Of a stretch of 64,000 nt of DNA, positions 24,946-33,762 are shown in pieces. The stretch's first letter is position 1. Each line of letters starts with the position of its first letter. The stretch is from NCBI GenBank assembly GCA_024233835.1, contig JACKPC010000004.1, forward strand, positions 370,001 to 434,000, given 5' to 3'. The position numbers and the translations under genes are program-made. The notes under the pieces are model-generated. The model saw only the letters and a program-made list of their open reading frames with translations. It did not search any database and was not told the DNA's origin. Source of the stretch: Leptospiraceae bacterium. Lineage in GTDB: Bacteria; Spirochaetota; Leptospiria; Leptospirales; Leptospiraceae.

Positions 24946-25164
24946 ATGCAGTGTAAAACGTTTTGCGGAACCGACATCACAAGGATAGAAGAAGAGATTA
25001 ACGGATTTTTGTCTTCTTTGCAAGGGGAAGTTTCTTTCGTAAGTCAGAGCCAGGGAGAATCTGACTACGGTCATTTATATACCCTTTCTGTATGGTATAC
25101 AGAAGAGAAAGCAAAGAAAGTTTCTAAGAAAAAAGCCAGTAAAAAGAAAACAGCAAAAAAATAA
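24946..25164 (+). CDS. small protein with Lys-rich tail
   Basis: This 72-residue protein has a strong ribosome site (AAAAGGAG). The first 53 residues have the look of a small alpha/beta fold (TRIEEEINGFL, HLYTLSVWY); the last 19 are a Lys/Ala/Ser tail (KKVSKKKASKKKTAKK), as found on nucleic-acid-binding proteins. Family not recognised. Confidence 0.7.
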   Translation: MQCKTFCGTDITRIEEEINGFLSSLQGEVSFVSQSQGESDYGHLYTLSVWYTEEKAKKVSKKKASKKKTAKK

Positions 25165-25203
25165 ATGGAAAATTTATTTTTCTGGAAAGTAAGCGAATCA
25201 TCA

Positions 25204-25247
25204 ATGGTTCGCTTGCGATGAAAGAAAAACTCCCGACTTTTTGAGGG
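25204..25247. repeat. dispersed hairpin repeat, copy 2
   Basis: Matches the element at 8342-8386: 'atggttcgctt', then AAAAA and TTTTT arms around the identical loop CTCCCGAC. The stem is shorter here (5 bp) than in copy 1. It occupies the gap before serB. Confidence 0.6.
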
Positions 25248-25273
25248 AATACTAAAATTCTAATATTTACATT

Positions 25274-26137
25274 ATGCCCGCACTACTCATCATCAGCCAG
25301 CAAAAGAATGCAGAAGTCTTTCACGAAATTTTCCTTGAACTACCGGGAAAGATTTCCCTTTCATCCAGTAGGCAGGATGAGAAAGTTTTTGCTCATACCT
25401 TTCTAATAGATAAACTACCCACAAGAACGACATGCCTGGAATTTCGAGAAAAACTACAAAAAGAAAATTCAGATATACTTTACCTCCCCGCTCTATTAGA
25501 AAAAAATAAGCCTTCTCTTTTTGCCTTTGATATGGATTCTACCTTAATCGAGGAAGAAGTAATTGATGAGCTTGCCAGAGAAAAAGGGGTTTTTGAAGAA
25601 GTGGCTCGTGTTACCGAAGAAGCCATGCAGGGAAAACTCGACTTCCAGACTGCTTTACGCAAGCGTTGCAGTTTATTACAGGGTCTGGAGGTTCAGGTTT
25701 TTAATAAAATTTATGAACGTTTGCATCCTAGAGAGGGCTTGAAGAAATTATTTTCCTTTTTTAAACAAGAAAAAATTCATACAGCAGTATTTAGTGGGGG
25801 CTTCGTACCTATTTTAGAAAAGTTTTCACTTGAATACGGAATCGATTTTTTTGCAGCAAATACCCTTGAAGTCATGAATGGAAAGTTAAGCGGTTCTGTC
25901 ATTGGTGACATTGTAGACCGTGAAAAAAAACGTGAACTATTCTTACAAAGAAGGGATTTTTATAAGCTGGAACCCGGACAAACCGTAGCCTGCGGAGACG
26001 GTTCCAATGACCTTCTTATGCTAAATGAAGCCGGACTGGGTATTGGTATTCATGCTAAGCAGGGCCTGAAAGAAAAAATTCACAACTGGATAGATTATTT
26101 TTCCATAGACGTTTTGAAATTTGTGTTTTCCGGATGA
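25274..26137 (+). CDS. serB: phosphoserine phosphatase
   Basis: HAD-family enzyme releasing serine from phosphoserine, the last step of serine synthesis. The nucleophile motif is FAFDMDSTLIEEE (Asp86, Asp88), motif II is VFSGGF and motif IV is GDGSNDLLML; the EVIDELAREKG helix is characteristic of SerB. The first 80 residues form a divergent N-terminal domain, as in the longer SerB proteins. The stop overlaps the next start (ATGA), so it is coupled with the SCO-like gene, although no shared pathway is obvious. Confidence 0.93.
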   Translation: MPALLIISQQKNAEVFHEIFLELPGKISLSSSRQDEKVFAHTFLIDKLPTRTTCLEFREKLQKENSDILYLPALLEKNKPSLFAFDMDSTLIEEEVIDELAREKGVFEEVARVTEEAMQGKLDFQTALRKRCSLLQGLEVQVFNKIYERLHPREGLKKLFSFFKQEKIHTAVFSGGFVPILEKFSLEYGIDFFAANTLEVMNGKLSGSVIGDIVDREKKRELFLQRRDFYKLEPGQTVACGDGSNDLLMLNEAGLGIGIHAKQGLKEKIHNWIDYFSIDVLKFVFSG

Positions 26138-26721
26138 GTGCTTTTGTAAAACAGGCATTTCCTTACTTACTTATAGGTCTTGCGGGTTTTGGAATCTTTT
26201 TTAAAACGTATATCGTTCGTACTTTTGGAAATAATTCTCTATATGGTTTGCAAATGAACAGGGATTCCCTGAATTTTGAAGTTCGGGATATCCATTGGAA
26301 GACCTCTGAGCTTCATAAGCTTCCAACGGATATCATTTTTCTATATTTCGGATATATAAAATGTAAAAATATCTGTCCGAATACAATGGGTTTATTATAT
26401 CGCTTAAAAGAGAAGTTAGGAAATCGAGCATCGTATGTTTTTGTATCCCTCGATCCCAAACGGGATACGAAAGCACTTTCTCTAAAATACCTCAGTGGTT
26501 TTGGCGATAAATTTTATATACACGTATCACCAAAAGAAAAGCTATTGAACCTGACAAGAAGTTATGGAGTAATGGCAGATATAAGGGATGGAGAAAAGGA
26601 TTATGAAATTGACCATACCAGCTTTCTTTTCGTTCTGGACGCAAAAAGAAGAATCCGTCTGCTTTATATGTCCGAACAAAAAGACATTGAGAAGATTGTA
26701 AAAGATTTAAATCACCTATAA
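26134..26721 (+). CDS. SCO1/SenC-family copper/redox protein
   Basis: Thioredoxin-fold protein used in copper delivery to cytochrome oxidase or in periplasmic thiol redox. One N-terminal membrane anchor (about residues 9-23) is followed by the copper ligands Cys77 and Cys81 in KCKNIC and His161 in DHTSF. Length 195 is normal. It overlaps serB by four bases. No cytochrome oxidase gene is in the window, so the partner is not shown. Confidence 0.9.
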   Translation: MSAFVKQAFPYLLIGLAGFGIFFKTYIVRTFGNNSLYGLQMNRDSLNFEVRDIHWKTSELHKLPTDIIFLYFGYIKCKNICPNTMGLLYRLKEKLGNRASYVFVSLDPKRDTKALSLKYLSGFGDKFYIHVSPKEKLLNLTRSYGVMADIRDGEKDYEIDHTSFLFVLDAKRRIRLLYMSEQKDIEKIVKDLNHL

Positions 26722-26732
26722 GAGGAAACACT

Positions 26733-28238
26733 ATGAGTACAATTTTGGAACTATGGCAAGCAAATAGAAAAGATTATTCTGATAATTTTAAAGTTACGCT
26801 CTCGCTCTGGATCAATTTACTATTCGCAATAGTTTTTTATTTTACGATTGCTGTACTTCCGGTTGGAGTGCTTTTACTGATTGCTTTTCTTTTAACTCTG
26901 GGTTCTACCTTACTCTTCTTTTATTATAGTGATAAACAGATTACGAGGTATGTGAATACACTCATATTAGTATATTACTTTTCTTATTTTGTATACGGCA
27001 GTAGTGGAGCTATAGAGATGCATTTTCATTTCGCCTTTACTATGGCTATATTAGCTTTATACAATGATTGGAAACCAATTATTTTCATTTCCCTATTATA
27101 CGGATTACACCATATAGCCTTTCTTGTTTATGAACCCAGTCTACTATTTAGCCATGTAAGTAAAGGTGCAAGTTTATTTTCCTACTTTGGAGAATTTGTT
27201 ATCCATGTGATAGCTGTTGTTATACTGGCCATTCCTCTGGCTTTAATTGTATTCTGGGGGAAACGAGCTATTTTAAACTTAGAAAAACAAAAGAAAATAA
27301 CTGAAGAACAATCCGAATTACTATCTCAGAAAAATATGAATAGTCAAAAAATTGCTTCCGACTTAAATAGCTACATTAATTCTTTGAATTCTATGCTGGA
27401 AACAACAGCTCGTTCCGGAAAAGATATAGATAAGACTTTAACTGAAGTAAAAATGAGCATAGACACCCAATCGTCCAGTGTATTCAATATAAATAATCAC
27501 ATGACAGATATACTCAGACAGATTCAAGATACCTCCGAAGAATCACGAGAAATAAACATAAGCACAGACAATATGGAGAAATATATAAAAGATGGAAAGA
27601 ATAGACTTTCTAAATTGGTTCATCATACAGGAGAGCTCAGCCGTAGCATAGATCTAACCAGTAAAACAGTGTCCGAACTGGAAGAGCAGACACGGCTAAT
27701 TCAGGGGATATTATCCTCCATCAGTCAAATCGCCAAACAAACAAATTTACTTTCACTCAATGCTGCGATTGAAGCGGAACGAGCCGGTGAACAGGGAAGA
27801 GGTTTTGGAGTGGTCGCAAATGAAATTGGAAAATTAGCGGAAGAAACAACCCGTTCTTCCAGTAAAATTTTCAATATTTTATCCAATATTTCTTCCCAGG
27901 TTTCTATCGTAGCACAGAATATATCGAAAGAGGTTTTAAATATAAAAGAGAGTCGGGAATATTCAGAACAGGTAATAGATACTTTCGATAAATTTGTAAA
28001 AATCTCCAGAGAACTTTCTACCCGTGCAGACAAAATAGATAGTCTATCCAGCCAGGTAGAAGAAAAAGCCTCAGCAATTTCTTCAGAATTAACTAATATA
28101 TCAGCCCTTACAGAAGAATCTACAGCTTCTATGGAGCAAATATCTGTAAACATAAAATCGCAAATTGCAAGTAATGATACAAATACAGAGATCTCAAGAA
28201 AAATTAACAATATTAATCAAAAACTTATATTGGAATAA
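26733..28238 (+). CDS. methyl-accepting chemotaxis protein with multi-span membrane domain
   Basis: This receptor has no periplasmic sensor; instead about six membrane helices (residues 25-185) carry a conserved His cluster, EMHFHFAF and GLHHIAFLVYEP. The same arrangement occurs in other bacterial signalling proteins as an uncharacterised membrane input. The signalling region has the tip NAAIEAERAGEQGRGFG, with Glu in place of the more usual Ala. No HAMP is evident. A GAGGA ribosome site precedes the ATG. The glycosyltransferase gene starts on the base after its stop, suggesting an operon. Confidence 0.93.
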   Translation: MSTILELWQANRKDYSDNFKVTLSLWINLLFAIVFYFTIAVLPVGVLLLIAFLLTLGSTLLFFYYSDKQITRYVNTLILVYYFSYFVYGSSGAIEMHFHFAFTMAILALYNDWKPIIFISLLYGLHHIAFLVYEPSLLFSHVSKGASLFSYFGEFVIHVIAVVILAIPLALIVFWGKRAILNLEKQKKITEEQSELLSQKNMNSQKIASDLNSYINSLNSMLETTARSGKDIDKTLTEVKMSIDTQSSSVFNINNHMTDILRQIQDTSEESREINISTDNMEKYIKDGKNRLSKLVHHTGELSRSIDLTSKTVSELEEQTRLIQGILSSISQIAKQTNLLSLNAAIEAERAGEQGRGFGVVANEIGKLAEETTRSSSKIFNILSNISSQVSIVAQNISKEVLNIKESREYSEQVIDTFDKFVKISRELSTRADKIDSLSSQVEEKASAISSELTNISALTEESTASMEQISVNIKSQIASNDTNTEISRKINNINQKLILE

Positions 28239-29255
28239 ATGAATATATTAATTATTCAAACAGCTTTTATTGGAGATTTAATTCTCACTACACCCTTTAT
28301 ACGGGAGGTCAAAAAACAATATCCGGACTCTTCTATCAGCCTCATTGTAAATGCAGGCCTGGAATCTATTATCAAGAATAATCCCTATGTGGATGAGATC
28401 ATCGGCCTTGATAAGAAAAAAATCAAAAAAAGCCAGCTAAATTTTTTCCGTTTTATAAAGGAAATTCGGCGAAAAAATTTTGCTATTTGTTTCTCCTCTC
28501 ACTTTTCTTTTCGCTCTTCCCTTATTTCTTTTTTTTCCGGTGCAAAAGAGCGAGTGGGTTATAAACAATCCGGATTTTCATTCCTGCATACCAAAAAAGT
28601 AAATAGACCTTTAAGGGGTAAGCATGAAGTAGATAAACTATTTTCGTTGTTATATGAAAGTTCTGAGCTATACCCGGAAGAGAGAAGACCTGAAATATAC
28701 TTCTCCGAAGAAGAAACAAAGCGAATCCGGAATTTAATGAAGGAAAAAGGAGTTCATGAAAAAGAGTTTATCATCATCGCACCCTCTTCTGTCTGGGAAA
28801 CCAAACGGCTACCCGTTTCAAAATTTCAGGAACTGATCCACATTCTGCACAAGGAAGGACACAAGCTTTGCCTGATCGGTTCACCCTCAGATAAAGCACT
28901 TTCTGAAGAAGTGTTAAATCATGAAATAGACGGAGTATTCAATTTTACCGGTGAAACAAACCTAAAAGAGCTGGCTTATCTTATCAGTTCCTCGAAAGCT
29001 ATTATTTCTAACGACTCTTCTCCTATTCATTTTGCATCTGCATTTAACATCCCTACGCTGGCTGTATTTGGAGCCACGATTCCGGACTTTGGTTATACTC
29101 CTCTTTCGGAAAAGTATTATATTTCAGAAGTCTCGAATCTAGATTGTCGTCCCTGTGGAATTCATGGTGGTAATAAGTGCCCTCAAAATCACTTTAATTG
29201 CATGAACCGTCAAAATCCTGATGAGATGTGGAAGAATTTTAAGACTTTTTTATAG
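28239..29255 (+). CDS. glycosyltransferase family 9 (heptosyltransferase-like)
   Basis: Probable ADP-heptose or related sugar transferase in LPS core assembly at the cytoplasmic face. GT9 features: the N-terminal ILIIQTAFIGDLILTTP, the second-domain IIIAPSSVWETKRLP nucleotide-sugar strand, the LCLIGSPSDKAL strand, the ISNDSSPIHFASAFNIPTLA motif with the conserved D-x-x-x-x-H, and the Cys-rich CRPCG...C end seen in WaaF. Length 338 fits WaaF. The exact acceptor cannot be told. Confidence 0.88.
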   Translation: MNILIIQTAFIGDLILTTPFIREVKKQYPDSSISLIVNAGLESIIKNNPYVDEIIGLDKKKIKKSQLNFFRFIKEIRRKNFAICFSSHFSFRSSLISFFSGAKERVGYKQSGFSFLHTKKVNRPLRGKHEVDKLFSLLYESSELYPEERRPEIYFSEEETKRIRNLMKEKGVHEKEFIIIAPSSVWETKRLPVSKFQELIHILHKEGHKLCLIGSPSDKALSEEVLNHEIDGVFNFTGETNLKELAYLISSSKAIISNDSSPIHFASAFNIPTLAVFGATIPDFGYTPLSEKYYISEVSNLDCRPCGIHGGNKCPQNHFNCMNRQNPDEMWKNFKTFL

Positions 29256-29319
29256 CTGGTTTTTTAAGTACTTGAATTAATTAGAAGGATTTTAAAAAGT
29301 ATAAATATCGAGGGTACTT

Positions 29320-29820
29320 ATGAAAAACATAATATTTATACTAATTTTTTTATTCAGCATTTTTAGCTTTCAAGTGTTTCCTCAAGATTTTGAGGATGAT
29401 ACATTCCCTGAGGATCTGGAGAATGTTGTTCCTGAACTTGATACCCTTGTAGAAGAAGGTGAGAAGAAAGAAAAACAAAAGGGTCAAAACGAGATTCAGG
29501 ATCCGTTTAAGCAAGAAAACTCCACAAATCTGGATGAAAAACAGGTTCCAAAAGAAGACGTTGAACAACGAATTGCCGGTATCATGAAAGATATGGATAA
29601 GATACTGGGTGAAATTCAGGATACTTTAAAACCACAGGAAAATATAGATAATAATCAAAAACCTGATAAGAAAAATGAAAACAAGAAAGATGAGAATCCC
29701 AAAGTAGAAAAAAAGGAAAAGAAAGAAGAAGCCCTTCCTTCAAATAGTTCCCACCGGTTCCATTATGATCCGGAGCCTGAGTGGGAAGGTGAATACATAA
29801 CCGAAGTAGAAGGTCTTTAA
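29320..29820 (+). CDS. secreted acidic/Lys-rich hypothetical protein
   Basis: No family recognised. A clean signal peptide (MKNIIFILIFLFSIFSFQVFP) and ribosome site (GAGGG) support it. The mature part is low-complexity: an acidic stretch (about residues 24-65), a possible helix (VEQRIAGIMKDMDKILGEIQD), then a Lys/Glu/Asn-rich linker ending with YDPEPEWEGEYITEVEGL. It converges with the next gene, with a 4-bp overlap of the ends. Confidence 0.7.
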   Translation: MKNIIFILIFLFSIFSFQVFPQDFEDDTFPEDLENVVPELDTLVEEGEKKEKQKGQNEIQDPFKQENSTNLDEKQVPKEDVEQRIAGIMKDMDKILGEIQDTLKPQENIDNNQKPDKKNENKKDENPKVEKKEKKEEALPSNSSHRFHYDPEPEWEGEYITEVEGL

Positions 29821-30017
29821 TTCATTTTCTCCGGTTTTTTCTCTTTTTTTTCGTCTTCATTTCCCGGTAATTTCTTTTTAGGAGCTTTTTTCTTTGGTGC
29901 TTCTTTACCGGGAAGTTTCTTTTTGGGAGTTTCTTTCTTAATTTCCGGTCCGGCGATAAGCGGTGTCAGGAGTATGATTATCACACAAACGAAAATTTGA
30001 ATTACTTTATTTTTCAT
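29817..30017 (-). CDS. small secreted Lys/Pro-rich protein
   Basis: This 66-residue protein has a signal peptide (MKNKVIQIFVCVIIILLTPLIAG) followed by a basic repeat of the type KKKLPGKEAPKKKAP. A strong ribosome site (GAGGA) precedes ATG 30017. It directly follows the gene ending at 30019 and is probably co-transcribed with it. The basic tail could bind acidic envelope polymers; this is a guess. Confidence 0.65.
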   Translation of the reverse strand: MKNKVIQIFVCVIIILLTPLIAGPEIKKETPKKKLPGKEAPKKKAPKKKLPGNEDEKKEKKPEKMN

Positions 30018-30018
30018 G

Positions 30019-30441
30019 CTATTCCTCCTCTACTTGAATGGATCGTAGAATACCCTGGATGATTCTGGACTGAACCTTATCAGGTCTTTCGTCTCCATTA
30101 TATGTACATAATACCAGGAGAGAACCTCTTGCAAGCATATAAACCATCCAGAATCTTCCTTCTGAAATAAATTCACAGGCCTGAACCTCACAACCATTTG
30201 CATCTACAAAATTAGCTATTGAAGAGGGATTATAGGAAATCTTATGTCTCGAAAGATAATTTTTCATGACGTTCGTGAGCTCATATTCTCCATCTTTATT
30301 CTGAAACGCAGAAACTTGAAGTGCTCCGTCACCTGTGGGATCATAGAAAGCAGGGATTTCTTCAATGATTTCCATTTCCCAGTGTTCCGGATATATAAGA
30401 CGATACCAACCGGAAGCTGATCGAAAGGTATTATAATTCAT
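30019..30441 (-). CDS. conserved-looking hypothetical protein (PsbP/DUF1795-like fold)
   Basis: The sequence GWYRLIYPEHWEMEI at the N-terminus, an internal GALQVSAFQNKDGEYELTN and a final SRIIQGILRSIQV resemble the PsbP/DUF1795-type domain, which often handles or senses small ligands; the match is by pattern only. ATG 30441 has AGGA close upstream. The frame also reaches a TTG at 30504 that lacks any ribosome site. It lies just downstream of the acyltransferase gene on the same strand. Confidence 0.7.
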   Translation of the reverse strand: MNYNTFRSASGWYRLIYPEHWEMEIIEEIPAFYDPTGDGALQVSAFQNKDGEYELTNVMKNYLSRHKISYNPSSIANFVDANGCEVQACEFISEGRFWMVYMLARGSLLVLCTYNGDERPDKVQSRIIQGILRSIQVEEE

Positions 30442-30507
30442 AAATCCTAAAAGTCCGAGTCTGAGTTTCCTGTAAAGAAATTTAATCGATAAAGAAGAAG
30501 CCAAAAA

Positions 30508-31965
30508 TTAAAATTGGAAATAAACAAAGGGCAGTTCTTTATCGTTTGTGAGAGCTGCAAAGACAAATACAAAAATGATGTACCCAAAAAACTCTAAGGC
30601 AGCAGGTATCTTCCATTCTTTTTTTTGTTCGAATATCTTGTAACCAAGAATATGTCCCAATCCGACTGTCAGTAAAACCAGGAGAGCGGTATTCACCATA
30701 TAAGGCCTGAGTCCCGCCTCTCTCCAGACGAGCATATTTTTAAGCATGATAAATTCTTTTTGTATATTTTCAGCCCTAAACCAGGTGTTTATAATTGCCA
30801 TGAAGAAAAAGCTAACAATAATGTGGGGAATAAAAAAGAAACGATAGGAAGGAAATGTTCTATTTCCAAATTTTTTCTTCTTAAATTCATTAAAAAGAGA
30901 TTCAATGACAACCAGAAAACCCTGCACACTCCCCCAGATCACAAAAGTCCAATTAGCCCCGTGCCAGATTCCCGAAAGAAACATAGTAAGCCAGAGGTTA
31001 AATTTGTGACGAAAATAACTAACACGGCTTCCTCCAAGAGGAATATACACATAGTCTCTGATCCAGATAGATAAAGACAAATGCCACCTGAGTCCCCAAA
31101 ACTCCGTAATGCTTCTCGAAATAAATGGAAGCCGGAAGTTTTCAGGTAAACGATATCCCAGTAATAAAGCAGAACCATAGGCCATATCACTATAGCCACT
31201 GAAGTCACAGTAAATCTGAATAGAGAAAAGAATAGCTGCAATCCAGGAAGCTGTAGTTCCGTAATTTTCGGGTGACCTGAAAATCAGATCTACAATGGGT
31301 GCTGCATTGTCCGAAAGAATTACTTTTTTAAAATAACCCAGGAAAAAATACCGGATAGCTACTCGAAACTGTATATCTTGAAATTCAACTTTCTCAAAAA
31401 GCTGTGGTAAAAATGATTTGGCAGTTACTATAGGTCCTGCTACAAGTTGCGGGAAAAAAGAAACAAATAAAGAAAAGCGAATAAAGCTCCTTTCACAGGG
31501 AATTATTTCCCGATAAACATCTATGGTATAACTTAAAGATTGAAAGGTAAAGAAAGAAATCCCTACCGGTAGAACTATATGCAACAAAGGAAAAGGGCTT
31601 TTAAAACCAAATAATGAAAGAAAAAGATTTATGTTTTCTGAAAAAAAATTATAATATTTAAAAAAACCTAATATACAAACCAAATTTAGGAAAACACTTA
31701 TATATAAAAATGTCTTTTTCTGTTTTTTTGAATCCGTTTCCGTAATACGAATAGCCAGATAATAGTCAATTACTGTTGAAATAAATATAAGAGCGCCGAA
31801 CCTATAGTTCCAACTCATATAAAACATGTAGCTCACAATGAGCAAAAAGATATGAGAATAATTTCTTTCTTTCTCAGTATTACCAAAAAGGAAAGGCCCT
31901 AAATACCACTTATAAAGAAATACCAGGGCAAAAAAAATGAAATATTCAAAATTTGAAAAGAGCAA
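30508..31965 (-). CDS. MBOAT-family O-acyltransferase (AlgI-like)
   Basis: Integral membrane acyltransferase that O-acetylates or acylates an extracellular polysaccharide or other envelope glycan. About 11 membrane segments occur over 485 residues. Family landmarks are the N-terminal LFSNFEYFIFF, the FQSLSYTIDVYR segment, YCDFSGYSDMAYG, FWGLRWHLSLSIWIRDYVYIP and the catalytic His in SGIWHGANW. The start must be a TTG (31965) because the alignment begins there and no ATG is in frame. A lipoprotein gene precedes it by 13 bp. The usual AlgJ/SGNH partner is not adjacent. Confidence 0.92.
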   Translation of the reverse strand: MLFSNFEYFIFFALVFLYKWYLGPFLFGNTEKERNYSHIFLLIVSYMFYMSWNYRFGALIFISTVIDYYLAIRITETDSKKQKKTFLYISVFLNLVCILGFFKYYNFFSENINLFLSLFGFKSPFPLLHIVLPVGISFFTFQSLSYTIDVYREIIPCERSFIRFSLFVSFFPQLVAGPIVTAKSFLPQLFEKVEFQDIQFRVAIRYFFLGYFKKVILSDNAAPIVDLIFRSPENYGTTASWIAAILFSIQIYCDFSGYSDMAYGSALLLGYRLPENFRLPFISRSITEFWGLRWHLSLSIWIRDYVYIPLGGSRVSYFRHKFNLWLTMFLSGIWHGANWTFVIWGSVQGFLVVIESLFNEFKKKKFGNRTFPSYRFFFIPHIIVSFFFMAIINTWFRAENIQKEFIMLKNMLVWREAGLRPYMVNTALLVLLTVGLGHILGYKIFEQKKEWKIPAALEFFGYIIFVFVFAALTNDKELPFVYFQF

Positions 31966-31978
31966 TGTAGTTTATACT

Positions 31979-32287
31979 TTATTCAGAATCAGGTTTAATC
32001 CACTGAATGCTTCCTTCTAATTTCCAGGGTTTATCCGTATATTCTATAGAACGAATGATTCCATCGGTAGACTCATAGGTCACATCCTTTACTGTATCAT
32101 TGCCAACTTTATGAAAGCTTACACTGAGCATTTTCTTAAAATCTTTTGGTAGTTTAAGTTTTTGATCACCAAGGCCGAACCTTGAAAGAGTTCTACCGCA
32201 GCCGGCGGTGTTGATAAGTAAAATAAGACAAACGCAACTTAAAAATCCGAGTAAAAAATCTTTTTTATTAACCCTGTTATAATCCAT
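31979..32287 (-). CDS. small hypothetical lipoprotein
   Basis: 102 residues with a signal sequence (FLLGFLSCVCLILLINTAGC) whose last four residues, TAGC, are a good lipobox. The mature part has a short strand-rich domain (MLSVSFHKVGNDTVKDVTY, SIEYTDKPWKLEGSIQW). The ribosome site GGGAGG is strong. Probably the first gene of the unit that continues with the acyltransferase. No family recognised. Confidence 0.75.
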   Translation of the reverse strand: MDYNRVNKKDFLLGFLSCVCLILLINTAGCGRTLSRFGLGDQKLKLPKDFKKMLSVSFHKVGNDTVKDVTYESTDGIIRSIEYTDKPWKLEGSIQWIKPDSE

Positions 32288-32357
32288 GTAAATACCTCCC
32301 TTATTAATTTTTTAGAAAAGCAAAAAGAGTCAACCAATTTATAGAATACATTTTCAC

Positions 32358-32705
32358 CTAAAAGGGAAGCTTTTCCGGGTAGGAAGAGTAGCCAATCATA
32401 TTTTTATCCGGATCTGAAAAGTAGAACGTGTAATCAGTTTTATGCTCAATCCATTGAATGAGTTCTTTAAAATTATACCAGTTTCCATTCCCATCTTTAG
32501 CTGAAAAGATAAGGGCTCCCGCAGCCTTAGAAGATGGTTTTCGTTCCAACATCAGGATAGGTTTTTCGCCTTCCTGCTGTAGCCAAACAGAACGAAGTCT
32601 CCCATCTGATTCATAAAATTGCTTTAACTTATATAAGCCGGGTAACTTGAGATAAAATTCCTGCATATTTTCAAGGTTAGGTGTAAAAATAGCTATATGG
32701 TGCAT
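32358..32705 (-). CDS. VOC/glyoxalase-fold protein
   Basis: A single vicinal-oxygen-chelate domain of 115 residues: MHHIAIFTPNLENMQEFY at the start (metal-site His), the central RLRSVWLQQEGEKPILMLE and the closing DYTFYFSDPDKNMIGY with the second strand set. Such proteins are dioxygenases, lyases or resistance proteins; the reaction cannot be deduced. It is divergent from the next gene. Confidence 0.82.
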   Translation of the reverse strand: MHHIAIFTPNLENMQEFYLKLPGLYKLKQFYESDGRLRSVWLQQEGEKPILMLERKPSSKAAGALIFSAKDGNGNWYNFKELIQWIEHKTDYTFYFSDPDKNMIGYSSYPEKLPF

Positions 32706-32808
32706 AAAATATGTATGAATATAGTATCATTCTAGTGACAATACTTTCTCGTTTACAGTTTTAAATTATATAAAAAGTTTGTACTATTCTTTTATTAACA
32801 GAGGACTC

Positions 32809-33762
32809 ATGAGAGCAATCATACTGGAGCAATTTGGTGATATTAATGTTTTACAAGAAAAAGAGATGGAAAAACCTGTACCTAAAGAAGGAGAAGTCCT
32901 GGTCAACATTCATGCAGCCGGAATAAACCCGGTAGACTGGAAAATTCGAAAAGGACTTTTACAATCCCGGGTACCTCATATTTTTCCTATTATTCCGGGC
33001 TGGGATATGGCCGGAACTGTTGTTGATAGAGGTCATGCAGCCCGACGTTTCGAAATCGGAGAAGCTGTTTTTGCCTATGCAAGAAGACCTGTGATTCAAG
33101 AGGGTTGCTATGCCGAATTTATTTCTTTACCGGAAGCCTATCTGGCCAAAAAACCTGAAAGAATGAGTTTTGAGGAAGCTGCTTCCATACCTCTTGCCTG
33201 CCTGACTGCTTATCAATCCCTATTTTCTGCCTGTAAACTAAAAGAATCTGAAAGTCTCCTGGTTATCGGAGCGTCAGGCGGAGTCGGTTCTTTTGCGATT
33301 CAGCTCGCAAAATATAAGGGAGCGAAGGTGATAGCCGTTTGTAGTAAGAAGAACCATTCATATGTAAAACAACTTGGTGCTGATATCTGTATTGATTATA
33401 TAGAAGAAGATTTCCTGGAAGGCTTTAAGAGAGAATGTCCGAATGGTGTAGATGTGATTTTTGATTGCGTGGGAGGAGAAACCCAGCTAAAAAGTTTTTC
33501 CTGTGTTAGACCCAAAACACGCTACGTTTCGATTCTGGCTTTTCAAAAACCTATAGAGGATTTAAATAAAGGTGATTCTAAATACCATTACGTTTTTGTT
33601 GAACCGAATGCCAAACAGTTAGAAGAAATTGCAAACATTATTGATGAAGGTGCATTAAAAACAGAAGTCTCTGCCAGATTTAATTTCTCTGAAGTAGATA
33701 AAGCCCACAGGCAAGCAGAAACTTTACATACAAGGGGAAAAATTATATTAGTAAACACTTAA
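32809..33762 (+). CDS. zinc-independent quinone oxidoreductase-like MDR protein
   Basis: NAD(P)H-dependent oxidoreductase of the medium-chain group. The N-terminal catalytic domain has GINPVDWKIRKG and PGWDMAGTV; the Rossmann domain has LLVIGASGGVGSFAIQLAK. Zn-ligand Cys residues are absent, as in QOR proteins. ATG 32809 is chosen because AGAGGA precedes it; the frame extends to 32779. Its end overlaps the convergent MCP gene by four bases. The substrate is unknown. Confidence 0.9.
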   Translation: MRAIILEQFGDINVLQEKEMEKPVPKEGEVLVNIHAAGINPVDWKIRKGLLQSRVPHIFPIIPGWDMAGTVVDRGHAARRFEIGEAVFAYARRPVIQEGCYAEFISLPEAYLAKKPERMSFEEAASIPLACLTAYQSLFSACKLKESESLLVIGASGGVGSFAIQLAKYKGAKVIAVCSKKNHSYVKQLGADICIDYIEEDFLEGFKRECPNGVDVIFDCVGGETQLKSFSCVRPKTRYVSILAFQKPIEDLNKGDSKYHYVFVEPNAKQLEEIANIIDEGALKTEVSARFNFSEVDKAHRQAETLHTRGKIILVNT

